DNA from: an uncultured Roseburia sp.
GTDB lineage: Bacteria > Bacillota > Clostridia > Lachnospirales > Lachnospiraceae
NCBI GenBank assembly: GCA_947649645.1
Contig: CANSSP010000016.1
Location: forward strand, 16,701-80,700
Direction: 5' to 3'
DNA length: 64,000 nucleotides
Numbering within the stretch: the first letter of the stretch is position 1; the number at the start of each line of letters is the position of its first letter. The position numbers and the translations under genes were made by a program. Below are positions 43,233-51,930 of the stretch, one piece after another. The notes beneath the pieces are model-generated. The model did not search any database. It was given only the letters and a program-made list of their open reading frames with translations, and was not told the origin of the DNA.

Positions 43233-44111
43233 CTATTCACAATTTCCACACCCACCGTGATGCGTATCGCCTTCCTGCAGCTTTAACATCGCTCTGCCTT
43301 CTTCGGTCTTATACTGGCTCTGCCGCTTTATTGCCTGGTCAAAATCCACAAGATGACCGTCAAATTCCGGTCCGTCCACACAGGCAAACTTTACTTCATC
43401 TCCCACTAAAAGACGGCAGGCTCCGCACATTCCAGTGCCGTCCACCATAATCGGGTTCATGGAAACAATCGTCGGTATCCCAAGCTCCTTTGTGAGAATA
43501 CAGACAAATTTCATCATTATCATCGGGCCGATCGCGACACAATGATCATAACGGATCCCCTTATCGTAAAGCTCCTTCAGCTGTGCGGTTCCCGTTCCAT
43601 GGAATCCATAAGAACCGTCGTCGGTGGCGACGTAGAGATTCGTCGCCACGTCCCGCATCGCGTCTTCAAGAATCAGCAGTTCCTTATTTCTGGCCCCCAT
43701 AATCACGTCACAATCCACTCCATGCTCATGCAGCCATTTCACCTGCGGATAAACCGGGGCCGTACCCACTCCGCCGGCAATAAACAAAATCTTCTTTTTC
43801 TTTAACTCTTCCGTCTCTTTATGTACCAGATCGGAGGCGCATCCCAAAGGCCCCACAAAATCCTGAAACGCATCTCCCTCTTTAAGACCTGCCATGCGCT
43901 CCGTGGAAGCGCCCACAATCTGAAACACAATCGTGATCGTCCCCTCCGTCCTGTCATAATCACAGATCGTCAGCGGAATGCGCTCTCCCGTCTCGTCTAT
44001 CTTTACGATCACAAACTGTCCCGGTTCACAATACCGCGCAACGCGAGGCGCCTTAACATCCATAAGATAAATCTTATCTGCCAGCTTTTCTCTCTTCGTG
44101 ATTGGATACAT
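43233..44111 (-). CDS. nfnA: NfnA subunit of NADH-dependent ferredoxin:NADP oxidoreductase
   Basis: 292 residues. The ferredoxin-reductase fold has an FAD site near residue 50 (RIPLTICDYD), an NAD site (LFIAGGVGTAPVYPQVKWL near 110) and a C-terminal [2Fe-2S] motif (DGTGMCGACR). It is the NADH-oxidising small subunit. The start at 44111 follows a perfect AAGGAGG; the longer upstream frame is unsupported. A hairpin lies just upstream. The protein ends in THHGGCGNCE, an extra His/Cys tail of unknown role. nfnB follows after about 100 nt. Confidence 0.92.
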   Translation of the reverse strand: MYPITKREKLADKIYLMDVKAPRVARYCEPGQFVIVKIDETGERIPLTICDYDRTEGTITIVFQIVGASTERMAGLKEGDAFQDFVGPLGCASDLVHKETEELKKKKILFIAGGVGTAPVYPQVKWLHEHGVDCDVIMGARNKELLILEDAMRDVATNLYVATDDGSYGFHGTGTAQLKELYDKGIRYDHCVAIGPMIMMKFVCILTKELGIPTIVSMNPIMVDGTGMCGACRLLVGDEVKFACVDGPEFDGHLVDFDQAIKRQSQYKTEEGRAMLKLQEGDTHHGGCGNCE

Positions 44112-44144
44112 GTTTTCCTCCTTGCCTGTTTTTGCCAAAACCAA

Positions 44145-44177
44145 AGGAAAAGCCGCTCTGTTCCGACGGCTTTTCCT
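44145..44177 (-). terminator. Hairpin upstream of nfnA (weak terminator or attenuator)
   Basis: An 11-bp stem pairs AGGAAAAGCCG with CGGCTTTTCCT around an 11-nt loop. On the minus strand it is followed by TTGGTTTT, an imperfect T-run. It lies about 150 nt after ftsZ and about 34 nt before nfnA. Confidence 0.55.
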
Positions 44178-44324
44178 AATTTCCCGGATTACTGTGAAAG
44201 TGCTGATCATACTTCAATCAGGAGTCCGCACTCCGCCGCGCACTTTTTACAGCCGACTGAAGCTCACAGGAACTCCCTGTCCGCTCATGGCGCTGTCCGT
44301 ATACCCGGAAGAGGTTTCTTATAT

Positions 44325-45530
44325 TTATTTGCGTGAATTTCGCAGAAAATCCGGTATCTTGATATCTACCTGCTGTACCGTACTCTCCGGCTGCCGCGGC
44401 TTCTGAATCCCCGTATAAGACGGATTCCCCTGCACAGGCTGCTGCTGCACGGGTGCACCGCCGCCATATCCCGCCATCGTCCCCGCAGCCGGACGGTTCA
44501 TCGAAGCCGGGCCCACGGGCCTTGTGACGCTGGCCGCGTTCTGGTACTGCAGCTTCGGCATAATCTTGTTCGCTGCCCCCGGACTCTCCAGCCCGGTCGC
44601 AATTACAGTTATCGTAGCCTCATCCGCCATCGTCTCATCAAACTTTGCACCGAAAATAATATTCGCATTGTCGCCGGCGAGATCCTGCACATAGCTCGCA
44701 GCGTCGTTGGCATCCATCAGAGAAATATCGCCGGATATATTGATAATAACGTGGGTCGCCCCGTTGATGGTCGTCTCAAGCAACGGACTGGCAACGGCAA
44801 GCTTGACCGCCTCGATCGCCTTGTCATCCCCTTTTGCATTGCCGATCCCGATATGCGCCATGCCTTTATCCTTCATGACAGTGGACACATCGGCAAAATC
44901 CAGATTAATCAGCGCCGGAAGATTGATCAGATCCGTAATACCCTGTACTGCCTGCTGCAGAACCTCGTCCGCCTTTTTCAGTGCATCCGGCATCGTGGTA
45001 CGCCTGTCCACAATCTCCAGAAGCTTATCATTCGGTATCACAATCAGGGTATCGACACTTTCCTTCAGACGGTCGATACCGGAGAGCGCGTTCACCATCC
45101 GCTGTTTTGCCTCAAATTTAAACGGCTTTGTGACGACGCCGACCGTCAGAATCCCCTGCTCTTTCGCAATCCGCGCGACAACCGGAGCAGCCCCGGTACC
45201 GGTACCGCCGCCCATACCACAGGTGACAAACACCATATCGGAACCCTTTACCGCCGCAGAGAGCTCTTCCATGCTCTCCTCCGCCGCTTTCTCACCGATA
45301 TCCGGCTGCGCCCCCGCTCCGAGTCCTTTCGTCAGCTTCTCACCGATCTGAATCAACGTCGGCGCCTTACAGAGCGCCAGAGCCTGTTTATCCGTATTTA
45401 TACCGATAAACTCCACACCACCGATACATTCGTCAATCATTCTATTTACAGCGTTGTTACCAGCACCCCCGACTCCGATTACTATAATCTTTGCACTGGT
45501 ATCTGCTTCCGTTGTCTTAATCTCCAGCAA
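44325..45530 (-). CDS. ftsZ: Cell division protein FtsZ
   Basis: 401 residues. The tubulin-like GTPase forms the division ring. The GTP-binding signature [13 protein letters not shown] is near residue 105, preceded by [15 protein letters not shown]. The T7 loop lies in LINLDFADV. The conserved C-terminal peptide [10 protein letters not shown] binds FtsA or SepF. The start codon is TTG (45530), 7 nt after AAGGAGG; no ATG fits. The gene has its own promoter. ftsA is not present beside it, as in many Lachnospiraceae. Confidence 0.97.
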   Translation of the reverse strand: MLEIKTTEADTSAKIIVIGVGGAGNNAVNRMIDECIGGVEFIGINTDKQALALCKAPTLIQIGEKLTKGLGAGAQPDIGEKAAEESMEELSAAVKGSDMVFVTCGMGGGTGTGAAPVVARIAKEQGILTVGVVTKPFKFEAKQRMVNALSGIDRLKESVDTLIVIPNDKLLEIVDRRTTMPDALKKADEVLQQAVQGITDLINLPALINLDFADVSTVMKDKGMAHIGIGNAKGDDKAIEAVKLAVASPLLETTINGATHVIINISGDISLMDANDAASYVQDLAGDNANIIFGAKFDETMADEATITVIATGLESPGAANKIMPKLQYQNAASVTRPVGPASMNRPAAGTMAGYGGGAPVQQQPVQGNPSYTGIQKPRQPESTVQQVDIKIPDFLRNSRK

Positions 45531-45672
45531 GGTAGTTCCTCCTTCATTCTCCCAAAATTCATATCCCGTTGTAAAATGATAACTTACTTACAGCAATCTA
45601 TCAGCCCGAAAATGCACTTCTTCCCAAATGCATCCCGGCATAAAAACCCCTGGATAAAAACTCATATATCTT

Positions 45673-45701
45673 ATAATATAATTTTTGCGCCAATTAATCA
45701 A
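45673..45701 (-). promoter_or_regulatory. Probable sigma-A promoter for ftsZ
   Basis: Minus strand: TTGATT (45696-45701), 17 nt, TATTAT (45673-45678), in the 190-nt gap after ftsQ. The leader to the TTG start is about 140 nt and shows no strong hairpin. Confidence 0.6.
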
Positions 45702-45720
45702 CTTTTTTTTTCAAAAAAAC

Positions 45721-46470
45721 TTATGGATCCCTGTCAAAAACGATATCCGTGGTATCCGGTGTCCAGGTATTCAGATGCAGCGTTCCCTTCATCCCCGCAA
45801 TCTGCGGAAGAATCTGTGTAATCCGCACCGCCTTCTGGGAAAGGTATTCCGCCGTCCCCACACTGACCCTGATATCCCCGTAATTTAAGACCGGCTCCAG
45901 GCTTTCGTCGTAATGAATTTCTAATGGAAGAAGTTCGTATTTTTTTAAGGTCTGCGTCAGATTCAGAAGATCCGCAAGAACCCCCGGTTCTTTCAGCGGC
46001 AGTTTCTCGTACAGCACGACTGCGTCGCAGGAAATCCCGGTTATTCTGGGAATCCCCTCAATCTCCTCTGCCGAAGTCTCCACCACAAACCCGTCTTTAT
46101 CAAAATAAGCGTTCTGTCCGATTGAACTGATGTAAAAACTTCCAAGAATCCCCTTTTCGTAAACCAGAATCCGCACTGTGTGCGGATCGTCCAGAGAAAC
46201 CTCCATCATCTCCACAAACGGTACGTCCTCCGTCTTAAGAAACCGGTACTTCAGGTATACATACAGGGAATTCCACGCATATTCGTCGCTAAGCACCATC
46301 CTCTCAATCTGATCCGCTGAATAATGTTCATTTCCCTCCACGATAACCGTTCCGACCGTGAAGACCTTCCACACGATAAGAACCGCAGCGGCGGCAGTCA
46401 GTACCAGAACGCCCAGAACCGTAAAAACGATTTTGAGACGTTTTCTCTTTTTTCTCTGTTCTCTTCTCAT
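45721..46470 (-). CDS. ftsQ: Division septum protein FtsQ/DivIB
   Basis: 249 residues. A very basic cytoplasmic start is followed by one membrane segment (about 13-37) and an outside POTRA domain (about 40-110, starting VIVEGNEHYSADQIERMVL). The C-terminal beta domain follows. With FtsL it activates septal wall synthesis. Its ATG lies 2 nt after the ftsW stop, and there is no independent strong site, so translation is probably coupled. Confidence 0.9.
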   Translation of the reverse strand: MRREQRKKRKRLKIVFTVLGVLVLTAAAAVLIVWKVFTVGTVIVEGNEHYSADQIERMVLSDEYAWNSLYVYLKYRFLKTEDVPFVEMMEVSLDDPHTVRILVYEKGILGSFYISSIGQNAYFDKDGFVVETSAEEIEGIPRITGISCDAVVLYEKLPLKEPGVLADLLNLTQTLKKYELLPLEIHYDESLEPVLNYGDIRVSVGTAEYLSQKAVRITQILPQIAGMKGTLHLNTWTPDTTDIVFDRDP

Positions 46471-46472
46471 AA

Positions 46473-47603
46473 TCAGGTAACCTCAAACTTTATTCCCCTC
46501 GACACGGACAACGCCAGCCCCATCTCCGACAACAGAAACGAAATGGATGTTCCACCGTAACTGACAAACGGAAGAGAAATTCCGGTGTTCGGAATCGTAT
46601 TCGTGACAACGGCGATGTTTAACACCACCTGAATGGAAATATGTGCCATAATCCCTACCACAAGCAGCGCGCCGTAGAGATCGGCCGCATTGCTGGCGAT
46701 AATCATAAACCGCCAGATGAGCAGCAGATAAAGCAGGATCAGACAGACCGCACCAAACAACCCCAGTTCCTCACAGATTACGGAGAAAATCATGTCGTTC
46801 TGCGCCTCGGGAATAAACCCGAGCTTCTGCATACTCTCTCCCAGCCCCTTGCCAAAAAGCCCGCCCGAACCGATCGCATACAATCCCTGCAGAGTCTGAT
46901 AACCCTTCTCATACCCTTCCGGATCCAGCCAGATCTTAATGCGCTCCGCCCGATAGCTCGCCAGCAGGATAAACAACACACCGACCGCAATGACAATCCC
47001 GCCCATCACTACAAAGTGCGAATATCTGGGGCTGGCCACAAAAAGCATACAGACCGCAATTCCCAGGATGATAATCGCCGTGCTCAGGTTATTATACGCC
47101 ACGACGCCGGTGATGGGGAGCGCAAATGCCATAACCTTCATCAGCGTTTTGAAATTTCCCACCTGCTTTGAAGTCTTGTAGACGACCGTAGCAAGAAAAA
47201 TAATAACCGCAAGCTTCGCGAGCTCCGATGGCTGAAAAGACTGGCCGCCGATATAAAGCCAGCGCGACTGGCCGCCCCCCTCTTTACCGATAAAGATAAC
47301 GGCTGTACAGAGCACAAGCGCCGCCAGGTATGCCATTGTGCTGAAGCGCATCCAGATCTGGTACGGAATCTGCGACACCACAAGCATCGCCGCCAGACCG
47401 AGCGCCGACGCAAATAGCTGCTTCCTCACATAGTAGGCCGCGTCGCCAAAACGCAGCACACCATAGTACGAACTCGTGCTGTAGAGCATGATAAGCCCGA
47501 AGCAGAGCAGGAAGATAATGAGAAATAACAGACTGTAATCAAAATATCTGACCGGTTTTGGTTTTGATCTCTGTTTGTTTTCTTTTCCCCGACTTCTGGC
47601 CAT
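46473..47603 (-). CDS. ftsW: SEDS-family peptidoglycan polymerase FtsW/SpoVE
   Basis: 376 residues, ten membrane segments. SEDS marks include QPSELAKLAVIIFLA near residue 145, the large loop with GLGESMQKLGFIPEAQNDMIFS and the C-terminal GISLPFVSYGGTS. It polymerises lipid II together with a class B PBP; two such PBPs are encoded upstream. The start at 47603 follows GGAGGTATCA. Vegetative FtsW and sporulation SpoVE cannot be told apart from sequence. The order murD-spoVE/ftsW matches the B. subtilis dcw cluster. Confidence 0.93.
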   Translation of the reverse strand: MARSRGKENKQRSKPKPVRYFDYSLLFLIIFLLCFGLIMLYSTSSYYGVLRFGDAAYYVRKQLFASALGLAAMLVVSQIPYQIWMRFSTMAYLAALVLCTAVIFIGKEGGGQSRWLYIGGQSFQPSELAKLAVIIFLATVVYKTSKQVGNFKTLMKVMAFALPITGVVAYNNLSTAIIILGIAVCMLFVASPRYSHFVVMGGIVIAVGVLFILLASYRAERIKIWLDPEGYEKGYQTLQGLYAIGSGGLFGKGLGESMQKLGFIPEAQNDMIFSVICEELGLFGAVCLILLYLLLIWRFMIIASNAADLYGALLVVGIMAHISIQVVLNIAVVTNTIPNTGISLPFVSYGGTSISFLLSEMGLALSVSRGIKFEVT

Positions 47604-47630
47604 TGATACCTCCATTCGCAGCATTCCTTT

Positions 47631-49004
47631 TTACATCTGCAGGCCGTTTACATACTCCTTAAAAATACGCCCGCGCTCCTCATAATTCGGAAACATATCC
47701 CAGCTCGCGCAGGCGGGGGAGAGAAGGACGGCATCCCCGTCTTTCGCATTCCCGTAACACACGTCGACTGCTTCCTCCAACGTATCGCACAACACGACAT
47801 CCGTGAAACCATGCTTTCTGGCACACGCCGCAATCTTCTCTTTCGTCTCCCCGATCAGAACCAGTTTTCTCACCTTTCCGCCGAAGCTTTCGATCCACTC
47901 ATCATACGCAGACTGTTTGTCGTATCCTCCTCCGATCAGATACGTGGGCCGGTTCATTGCCTGAATCCCCTTGATCGCCGCATCCGGATTCGTCCCTTTC
48001 GAGTCATTGTAAAACGCAACGCCTCTTTTTTCCGCGACATATTCAATCCGATGCTCCACCCCCTTAAAACGCTTCAGCACATATACGATATCAGGGAGGG
48101 GCACGCCCATACACAGCGCGATTCCGACAGCAGCCATCACATTTTCGTAATTATGGCGACCCAGAACCTGAAGCTCGCCGACATGTATGATCTTTTGCTT
48201 TGTTTTTCCGTCCGCATACCAGATAACATCACCCGAGAGATAAAGTCCATCAGAAAGCTCCCTTGCACTGGAAAAAAACAAAGGTCTGCCCTTAAATGTC
48301 TCCCCGAACGCGCGCAGCACATCATCCTCATAGTTGAGCACACAGATATTTCCGTCTCCCTGGTTTTCTGTGATCCGCTCCTTCGCAGCGATATAGCACT
48401 CCATCGTGTGATGGCGGTTCAGGTGGTCCGGCGTAATATTTAAAATCGCCGAAACCTCCGGGCAAAACGCATGGATCGTCTCAAGCTGAAAACTGCTGAT
48501 CTCCGCCACCGTCACCGTGTCGTCTGTCGTCTCCATCGCCACGGACGTATACGGAATACCGATGTTTCCGACTACCTTCACATCTGGAAAATAAGAGGCC
48601 AGAATCTCCCCCGTAAGAGCAGTCGTCGTCGTTTTCCCGTTGGTTCCGGTGATCGCAGCGATTTTTCCCTTTGCGAAGCGATATGCCAGCTCGATCTCCC
48701 CCCAGATCGGAATTTTCCTGTCTCTGAGCGCATCTGCCATCGGAAGATCTGTCGGCACGCCGGGACTGAACACCGCCAGCACAACATCCTTTATCTCCTC
48801 TTCCTTCCACTCGCCCAGAATCACCCTGACATCACCAAACACTGGCGTCTTCTCCCGCAATGCCGCGACATCAAGCTCCCTGTTCCCGTCGAAGAGAACC
48901 GGAATCGCCCCATTTTCCTTTAAAAGACCGGCCGCAGCCGCACCGCTGACTCCGGAACCGACCACCAGAACTTCTTTTCCGCCCAAATCCATATCATTTT
49001 TCAT
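47631..49004 (-). CDS. murD: UDP-N-acetylmuramoylalanine--D-glutamate ligase
   Basis: 457 residues. It adds D-Glu to UDP-MurNAc-L-Ala. The ATP loop AITGTNGKTTTTAL is near residue 112, ILNITPDHLNRHHTMECYI lies in the central domain, and the C-terminal domain has YNDSKGTNPDA. The start at 49004 follows GGAGGTTGGT. It is encoded between mraY and ftsW in dcw order. Confidence 0.96.
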   Translation of the reverse strand: MKNDMDLGGKEVLVVGSGVSGAAAAGLLKENGAIPVLFDGNRELDVAALREKTPVFGDVRVILGEWKEEEIKDVVLAVFSPGVPTDLPMADALRDRKIPIWGEIELAYRFAKGKIAAITGTNGKTTTTALTGEILASYFPDVKVVGNIGIPYTSVAMETTDDTVTVAEISSFQLETIHAFCPEVSAILNITPDHLNRHHTMECYIAAKERITENQGDGNICVLNYEDDVLRAFGETFKGRPLFFSSARELSDGLYLSGDVIWYADGKTKQKIIHVGELQVLGRHNYENVMAAVGIALCMGVPLPDIVYVLKRFKGVEHRIEYVAEKRGVAFYNDSKGTNPDAAIKGIQAMNRPTYLIGGGYDKQSAYDEWIESFGGKVRKLVLIGETKEKIAACARKHGFTDVVLCDTLEEAVDVCYGNAKDGDAVLLSPACASWDMFPNYEERGRIFKEYVNGLQM

Positions 49005-49017
49005 ACCAACCTCCATT

Positions 49018-49971
49018 TCACAGGCCCAGAAGCGCTACCATGCAAAGAATCGCAGTCGTAATAGAAAAAACGGCTACCACGCGCGTCTCCGACCAGCCCC
49101 CAAGCTCAAAGTGATGATGAATCGGCGCCATCCTGAAAATCCGTTTGCCGCCGCTCTTTTTAAAATAAGTCACCTGTATCATAACCGAGAGCACTTCCAC
49201 CAGGTAAATCAGTCCGACGATCGGGATAAACAACGGCATCTGCATCATATAAGCCGCCGAAACGACAAAACCGCCCAGTGCCAGCGAACCGGTGTCTCCC
49301 ATAAAGACGCTCGCCGGATATACATTAAATAGAAGAAACCCGAGCAGCGCCCCCACGACAGCACAGGTGATCGGCGCAATCCCGCTCTGCGTCCCGATGG
49401 CGATGACCGAAAAAAACGTCGCCACCATCACCGTCACGCTCGAGGCAAGGCCGTCGAGCCCGTCTGTAAAGTTGGTTCCGTTCACCGTGCCGATCACGGC
49501 AAAAAACAGTACCGGAATCGCCATCCATCCCAGATCCAGATACTTCCCGCCCGAAAACGGTATCAGCATGGACAGGGAGATGCCCGAATCATTTACCATA
49601 TAGTATGCAAATACCCCTGTGACTACGATCTGGCAGAGCATTTTCTGCCATGGAAGCAGTCCGTCCGAGCGGCGCAGGACCACTTTCAGATAATCGTCGA
49701 GAAATCCGATCACACCAAATCCCGCCGTCATAAACAGCACGGGTATGATGCGCGGATAATCTTTTACATACAACAAAGATGTCAGTATAATACTGGCAAG
49801 AATCATCAGCCCGCCCATCGTCGGCGTCCCGTTTTTCTTCAGATGAGATTCCAGTTCTTTCCGCTCCGTCTGTCCTATCTTTAACCTCCGCAGAAACGGA
49901 ATCACAATCGGTCCCAAAAGCGCGCTGACGGCAAATGCCACAATCACCGGAATTACAATTTCATATGTCAT
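49018..49971 (-). CDS. mraY: Phospho-N-acetylmuramoyl-pentapeptide transferase
   Basis: 317 residues, ten membrane segments. It transfers phospho-MurNAc-pentapeptide to undecaprenyl phosphate, making lipid I. The catalytic aspartates are in GFLDDYLK near residue 85 and NFTDGLDGLAS near 170. The His-rich loop MAPIHHHFELGGWSE is near 280. The start at 49971 follows GAGGTGTAAAGTT. It consumes the carrier made by uppS, encoded about 32 kb away. Confidence 0.97.
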   Translation of the reverse strand: MTYEIVIPVIVAFAVSALLGPIVIPFLRRLKIGQTERKELESHLKKNGTPTMGGLMILASIILTSLLYVKDYPRIIPVLFMTAGFGVIGFLDDYLKVVLRRSDGLLPWQKMLCQIVVTGVFAYYMVNDSGISLSMLIPFSGGKYLDLGWMAIPVLFFAVIGTVNGTNFTDGLDGLASSVTVMVATFFSVIAIGTQSGIAPITCAVVGALLGFLLFNVYPASVFMGDTGSLALGGFVVSAAYMMQMPLFIPIVGLIYLVEVLSVMIQVTYFKKSGGKRIFRMAPIHHHFELGGWSETRVVAVFSITTAILCMVALLGL

Positions 49972-50049
49972 AACTTTACACCTCGTATCTTTTCTGCCGT
50001 AAAAAGGATCCGGCAAATTGTTAACTTATCCAGTATACGTTATTTTCCA

Positions 50050-51804
50050 TTATTTATCAAGATAAGGCAAAATGTTTTCCATAATTTCTCTCACCACCGG
50101 GGCGGCGATCGTTCCACCATAATAGACGCCCTGCGGATTCCTTATGATCGCAAGCACCATGACATCGGGATCGTCTGCCGGCGCAAAACCCAGGAAAGAG
50201 GAAATATATCTGTGTTCGCTCCGCGGAAGCGTCTGGGAAGTCGCCGTCTTTCCTCCGATTGAATACCCTTCAATCTTTGCATTTTTTCCGCCGCCGTCTG
50301 CCACAACGCGCTCGAGCAGATACTGCATCATCTCCGAAGTCTCACTTTTGCAGATCCCCTCCTTCGAATCGTAAGAAAACGTCTTGATCAGATTTCCTTT
50401 TTCATCTCTGATCTCCACCCCGAAGTGCGGCGTCACGCGCGTTCCCCCATTTATAATAGAAGAAACAGTTGTCACAAGCTGCATCGGCGTGATCTGAAAC
50501 GACTGTCCAAAGGAAATCGTCGCCAGCTCCACAGGTCCCACATTTTCCTTTTTGTGCATAATCGTCGCCGCCTCCCCGGGCAGATCAATGTTGGTCTTCT
50601 GCAAAAGCCCGAACTGTCGGAAATATTTATAAAAATTGTCGGTTCCAAGCCGCTCCCCCAGTTCCATAAAGACAGGGTTGCAGGAATTCATAATCCCCGT
50701 CTCAAAGGTTTCCGCTCCATGCCCCGTCGTCTTTGCACAGCGGATCCTGCGATCCTCAACCATCTTATATCCGGGACAGAAAAAATTATCTGTCAGCGAC
50801 ACAACCTCCTCTTCAATCGCCGCCGTCGCCGTGATAATCTTAAAGGTAGAGCCCGGTTCATAAGTATCGCTGATGCACTGGTTTCTCCACATCTGATTCA
50901 GAAGATTCTGCTTTTCCTCCGCCGACAGGGAATCAACGGAAACTTCCAGATCTTCTTCCATCTCCGGGATCAGCGTAAACGGGTCATTCAGATCAAACTC
51001 GGGATAGTTGACCATTGCCATCAGCTCTCCGTTCTTCGGATTCATGACAATCACCGAGACACTGTCCGCCTCTTTCTGCACATACGCCTTCTTCGCCGCC
51101 TGCTCGCAATATTTCTGAATATTTAAATCCATGGAGATACACAGATCATACCCGTTTACCGGTTCCATCCGCGTTTCCCCCGCATTCTCAATCTCAACGC
51201 CACGTGCATCGGTGAGCGTTAAAATCTTTCCGTTTGTCCCCTGCATATATTCATCATATTTCACCTCCAGCCCCAGGATGCCCTGGTTATCCCCGCCCGT
51301 AAAGCCAAGCACCTTCGACCCCAGCGTGTCATACGGGTAATAGCGCTTGTAATCCTCATCTACTTTCACGCCTGCAAGCCCATAGGCGCGAATCCGGTCT
51401 CCGGTCTCCTTGTCTACATTTGTTTTCACGCGTTCGATCGAACTGACCTTCTCAACCCGTTTGCGGACGGTCTCCTCGTCAATCCCCAGTTCTTTCACCA
51501 GCGCCGCAATCACGGCCTCCGGCTCCCTGATCTGACTGTGAATGACCGATATCGTACAGACCGAACGGTTTGTCGCCAGTACCGTCCCGTTCGCATCCAG
51601 GATCTTTCCCCGCGCAGCCTTGATATCGCGCTCCCGCTCGTGAAGGTTTTCTGCCTTCTGCCCGTAATATTCCGAACAGAATACCATGAGATATACCAGT
51701 CTCCCGATCAGAAACACCAGGATAAAAAACACCGCGAGAAACATGACCATCATCTTTTTGCGGTTAAATGTCTTGCTCCTGTAAAACGAAGTGTCGTGCT
51801 GCAT
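50050..51804 (-). CDS. spoVD: Class B penicillin-binding protein, SpoVD-like
   Basis: 584 residues. One membrane segment (about 20-40), a PBP dimerisation domain and a transpeptidase domain are present. Active-site motifs are STFK in EPGSTFKIIT near residue 307 and SCN in MNSCNPVF. In the third position KTAT stands where KTGT is normal. There are no PASTA domains. The position directly before mraY matches B. subtilis spoVD, the PBP for spore cortex, but a vegetative division role is equally possible. The ATG at 51804 lies 10 nt after GTGAGG; a TTG two codons earlier is closer. The ribosome binding site is part of a long-range stem. Confidence 0.88.
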   Translation of the reverse strand: MQHDTSFYRSKTFNRKKMMVMFLAVFFILVFLIGRLVYLMVFCSEYYGQKAENLHERERDIKAARGKILDANGTVLATNRSVCTISVIHSQIREPEAVIAALVKELGIDEETVRKRVEKVSSIERVKTNVDKETGDRIRAYGLAGVKVDEDYKRYYPYDTLGSKVLGFTGGDNQGILGLEVKYDEYMQGTNGKILTLTDARGVEIENAGETRMEPVNGYDLCISMDLNIQKYCEQAAKKAYVQKEADSVSVIVMNPKNGELMAMVNYPEFDLNDPFTLIPEMEEDLEVSVDSLSAEEKQNLLNQMWRNQCISDTYEPGSTFKIITATAAIEEEVVSLTDNFFCPGYKMVEDRRIRCAKTTGHGAETFETGIMNSCNPVFMELGERLGTDNFYKYFRQFGLLQKTNIDLPGEAATIMHKKENVGPVELATISFGQSFQITPMQLVTTVSSIINGGTRVTPHFGVEIRDEKGNLIKTFSYDSKEGICKSETSEMMQYLLERVVADGGGKNAKIEGYSIGGKTATSQTLPRSEHRYISSFLGFAPADDPDVMVLAIIRNPQGVYYGGTIAAPVVREIMENILPYLDK

Positions 51805-51812
51805 ATACAAAA

Positions 51813-51873
51813 AACCTCACAAAAGTATTCATAAAAATTCTTCATAGAATCTTATTCAATCTTCTGTGAGGTT
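51813..51873 (-). promoter_or_regulatory. Long-range stem covering the spoVD ribosome binding site
   Basis: On the minus strand AACCTCACA (51865-51873) is perfectly complementary to TGTGAGGTT (51813-51821). The second arm contains the GAGG ribosome binding site of the following PBP gene and runs into TTTTTTG. The loop is 43 nt and AT-rich. The structure could hide the site, act as a weak terminator, or both. Confidence 0.55.
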
Positions 51874-51930
51874 ATACATTTTGTTATTTCCATAAAACGG
51901 AAGCTGTCTGTATATCGCAGCCGCCTCCGT

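Noticed and set aside
44751..45821. 356-codon plus-strand open frame opposite ftsZ
   Set aside because: Shadow of ftsZ in another frame; no initiation signals or recognisable motifs.
50018..50025. TTGTTAAC as a possible Rex operator
   Set aside because: Only a half-site is present and the following bases do not complete TTAACAA; it lies between mraY and spoVD, an unlikely target.
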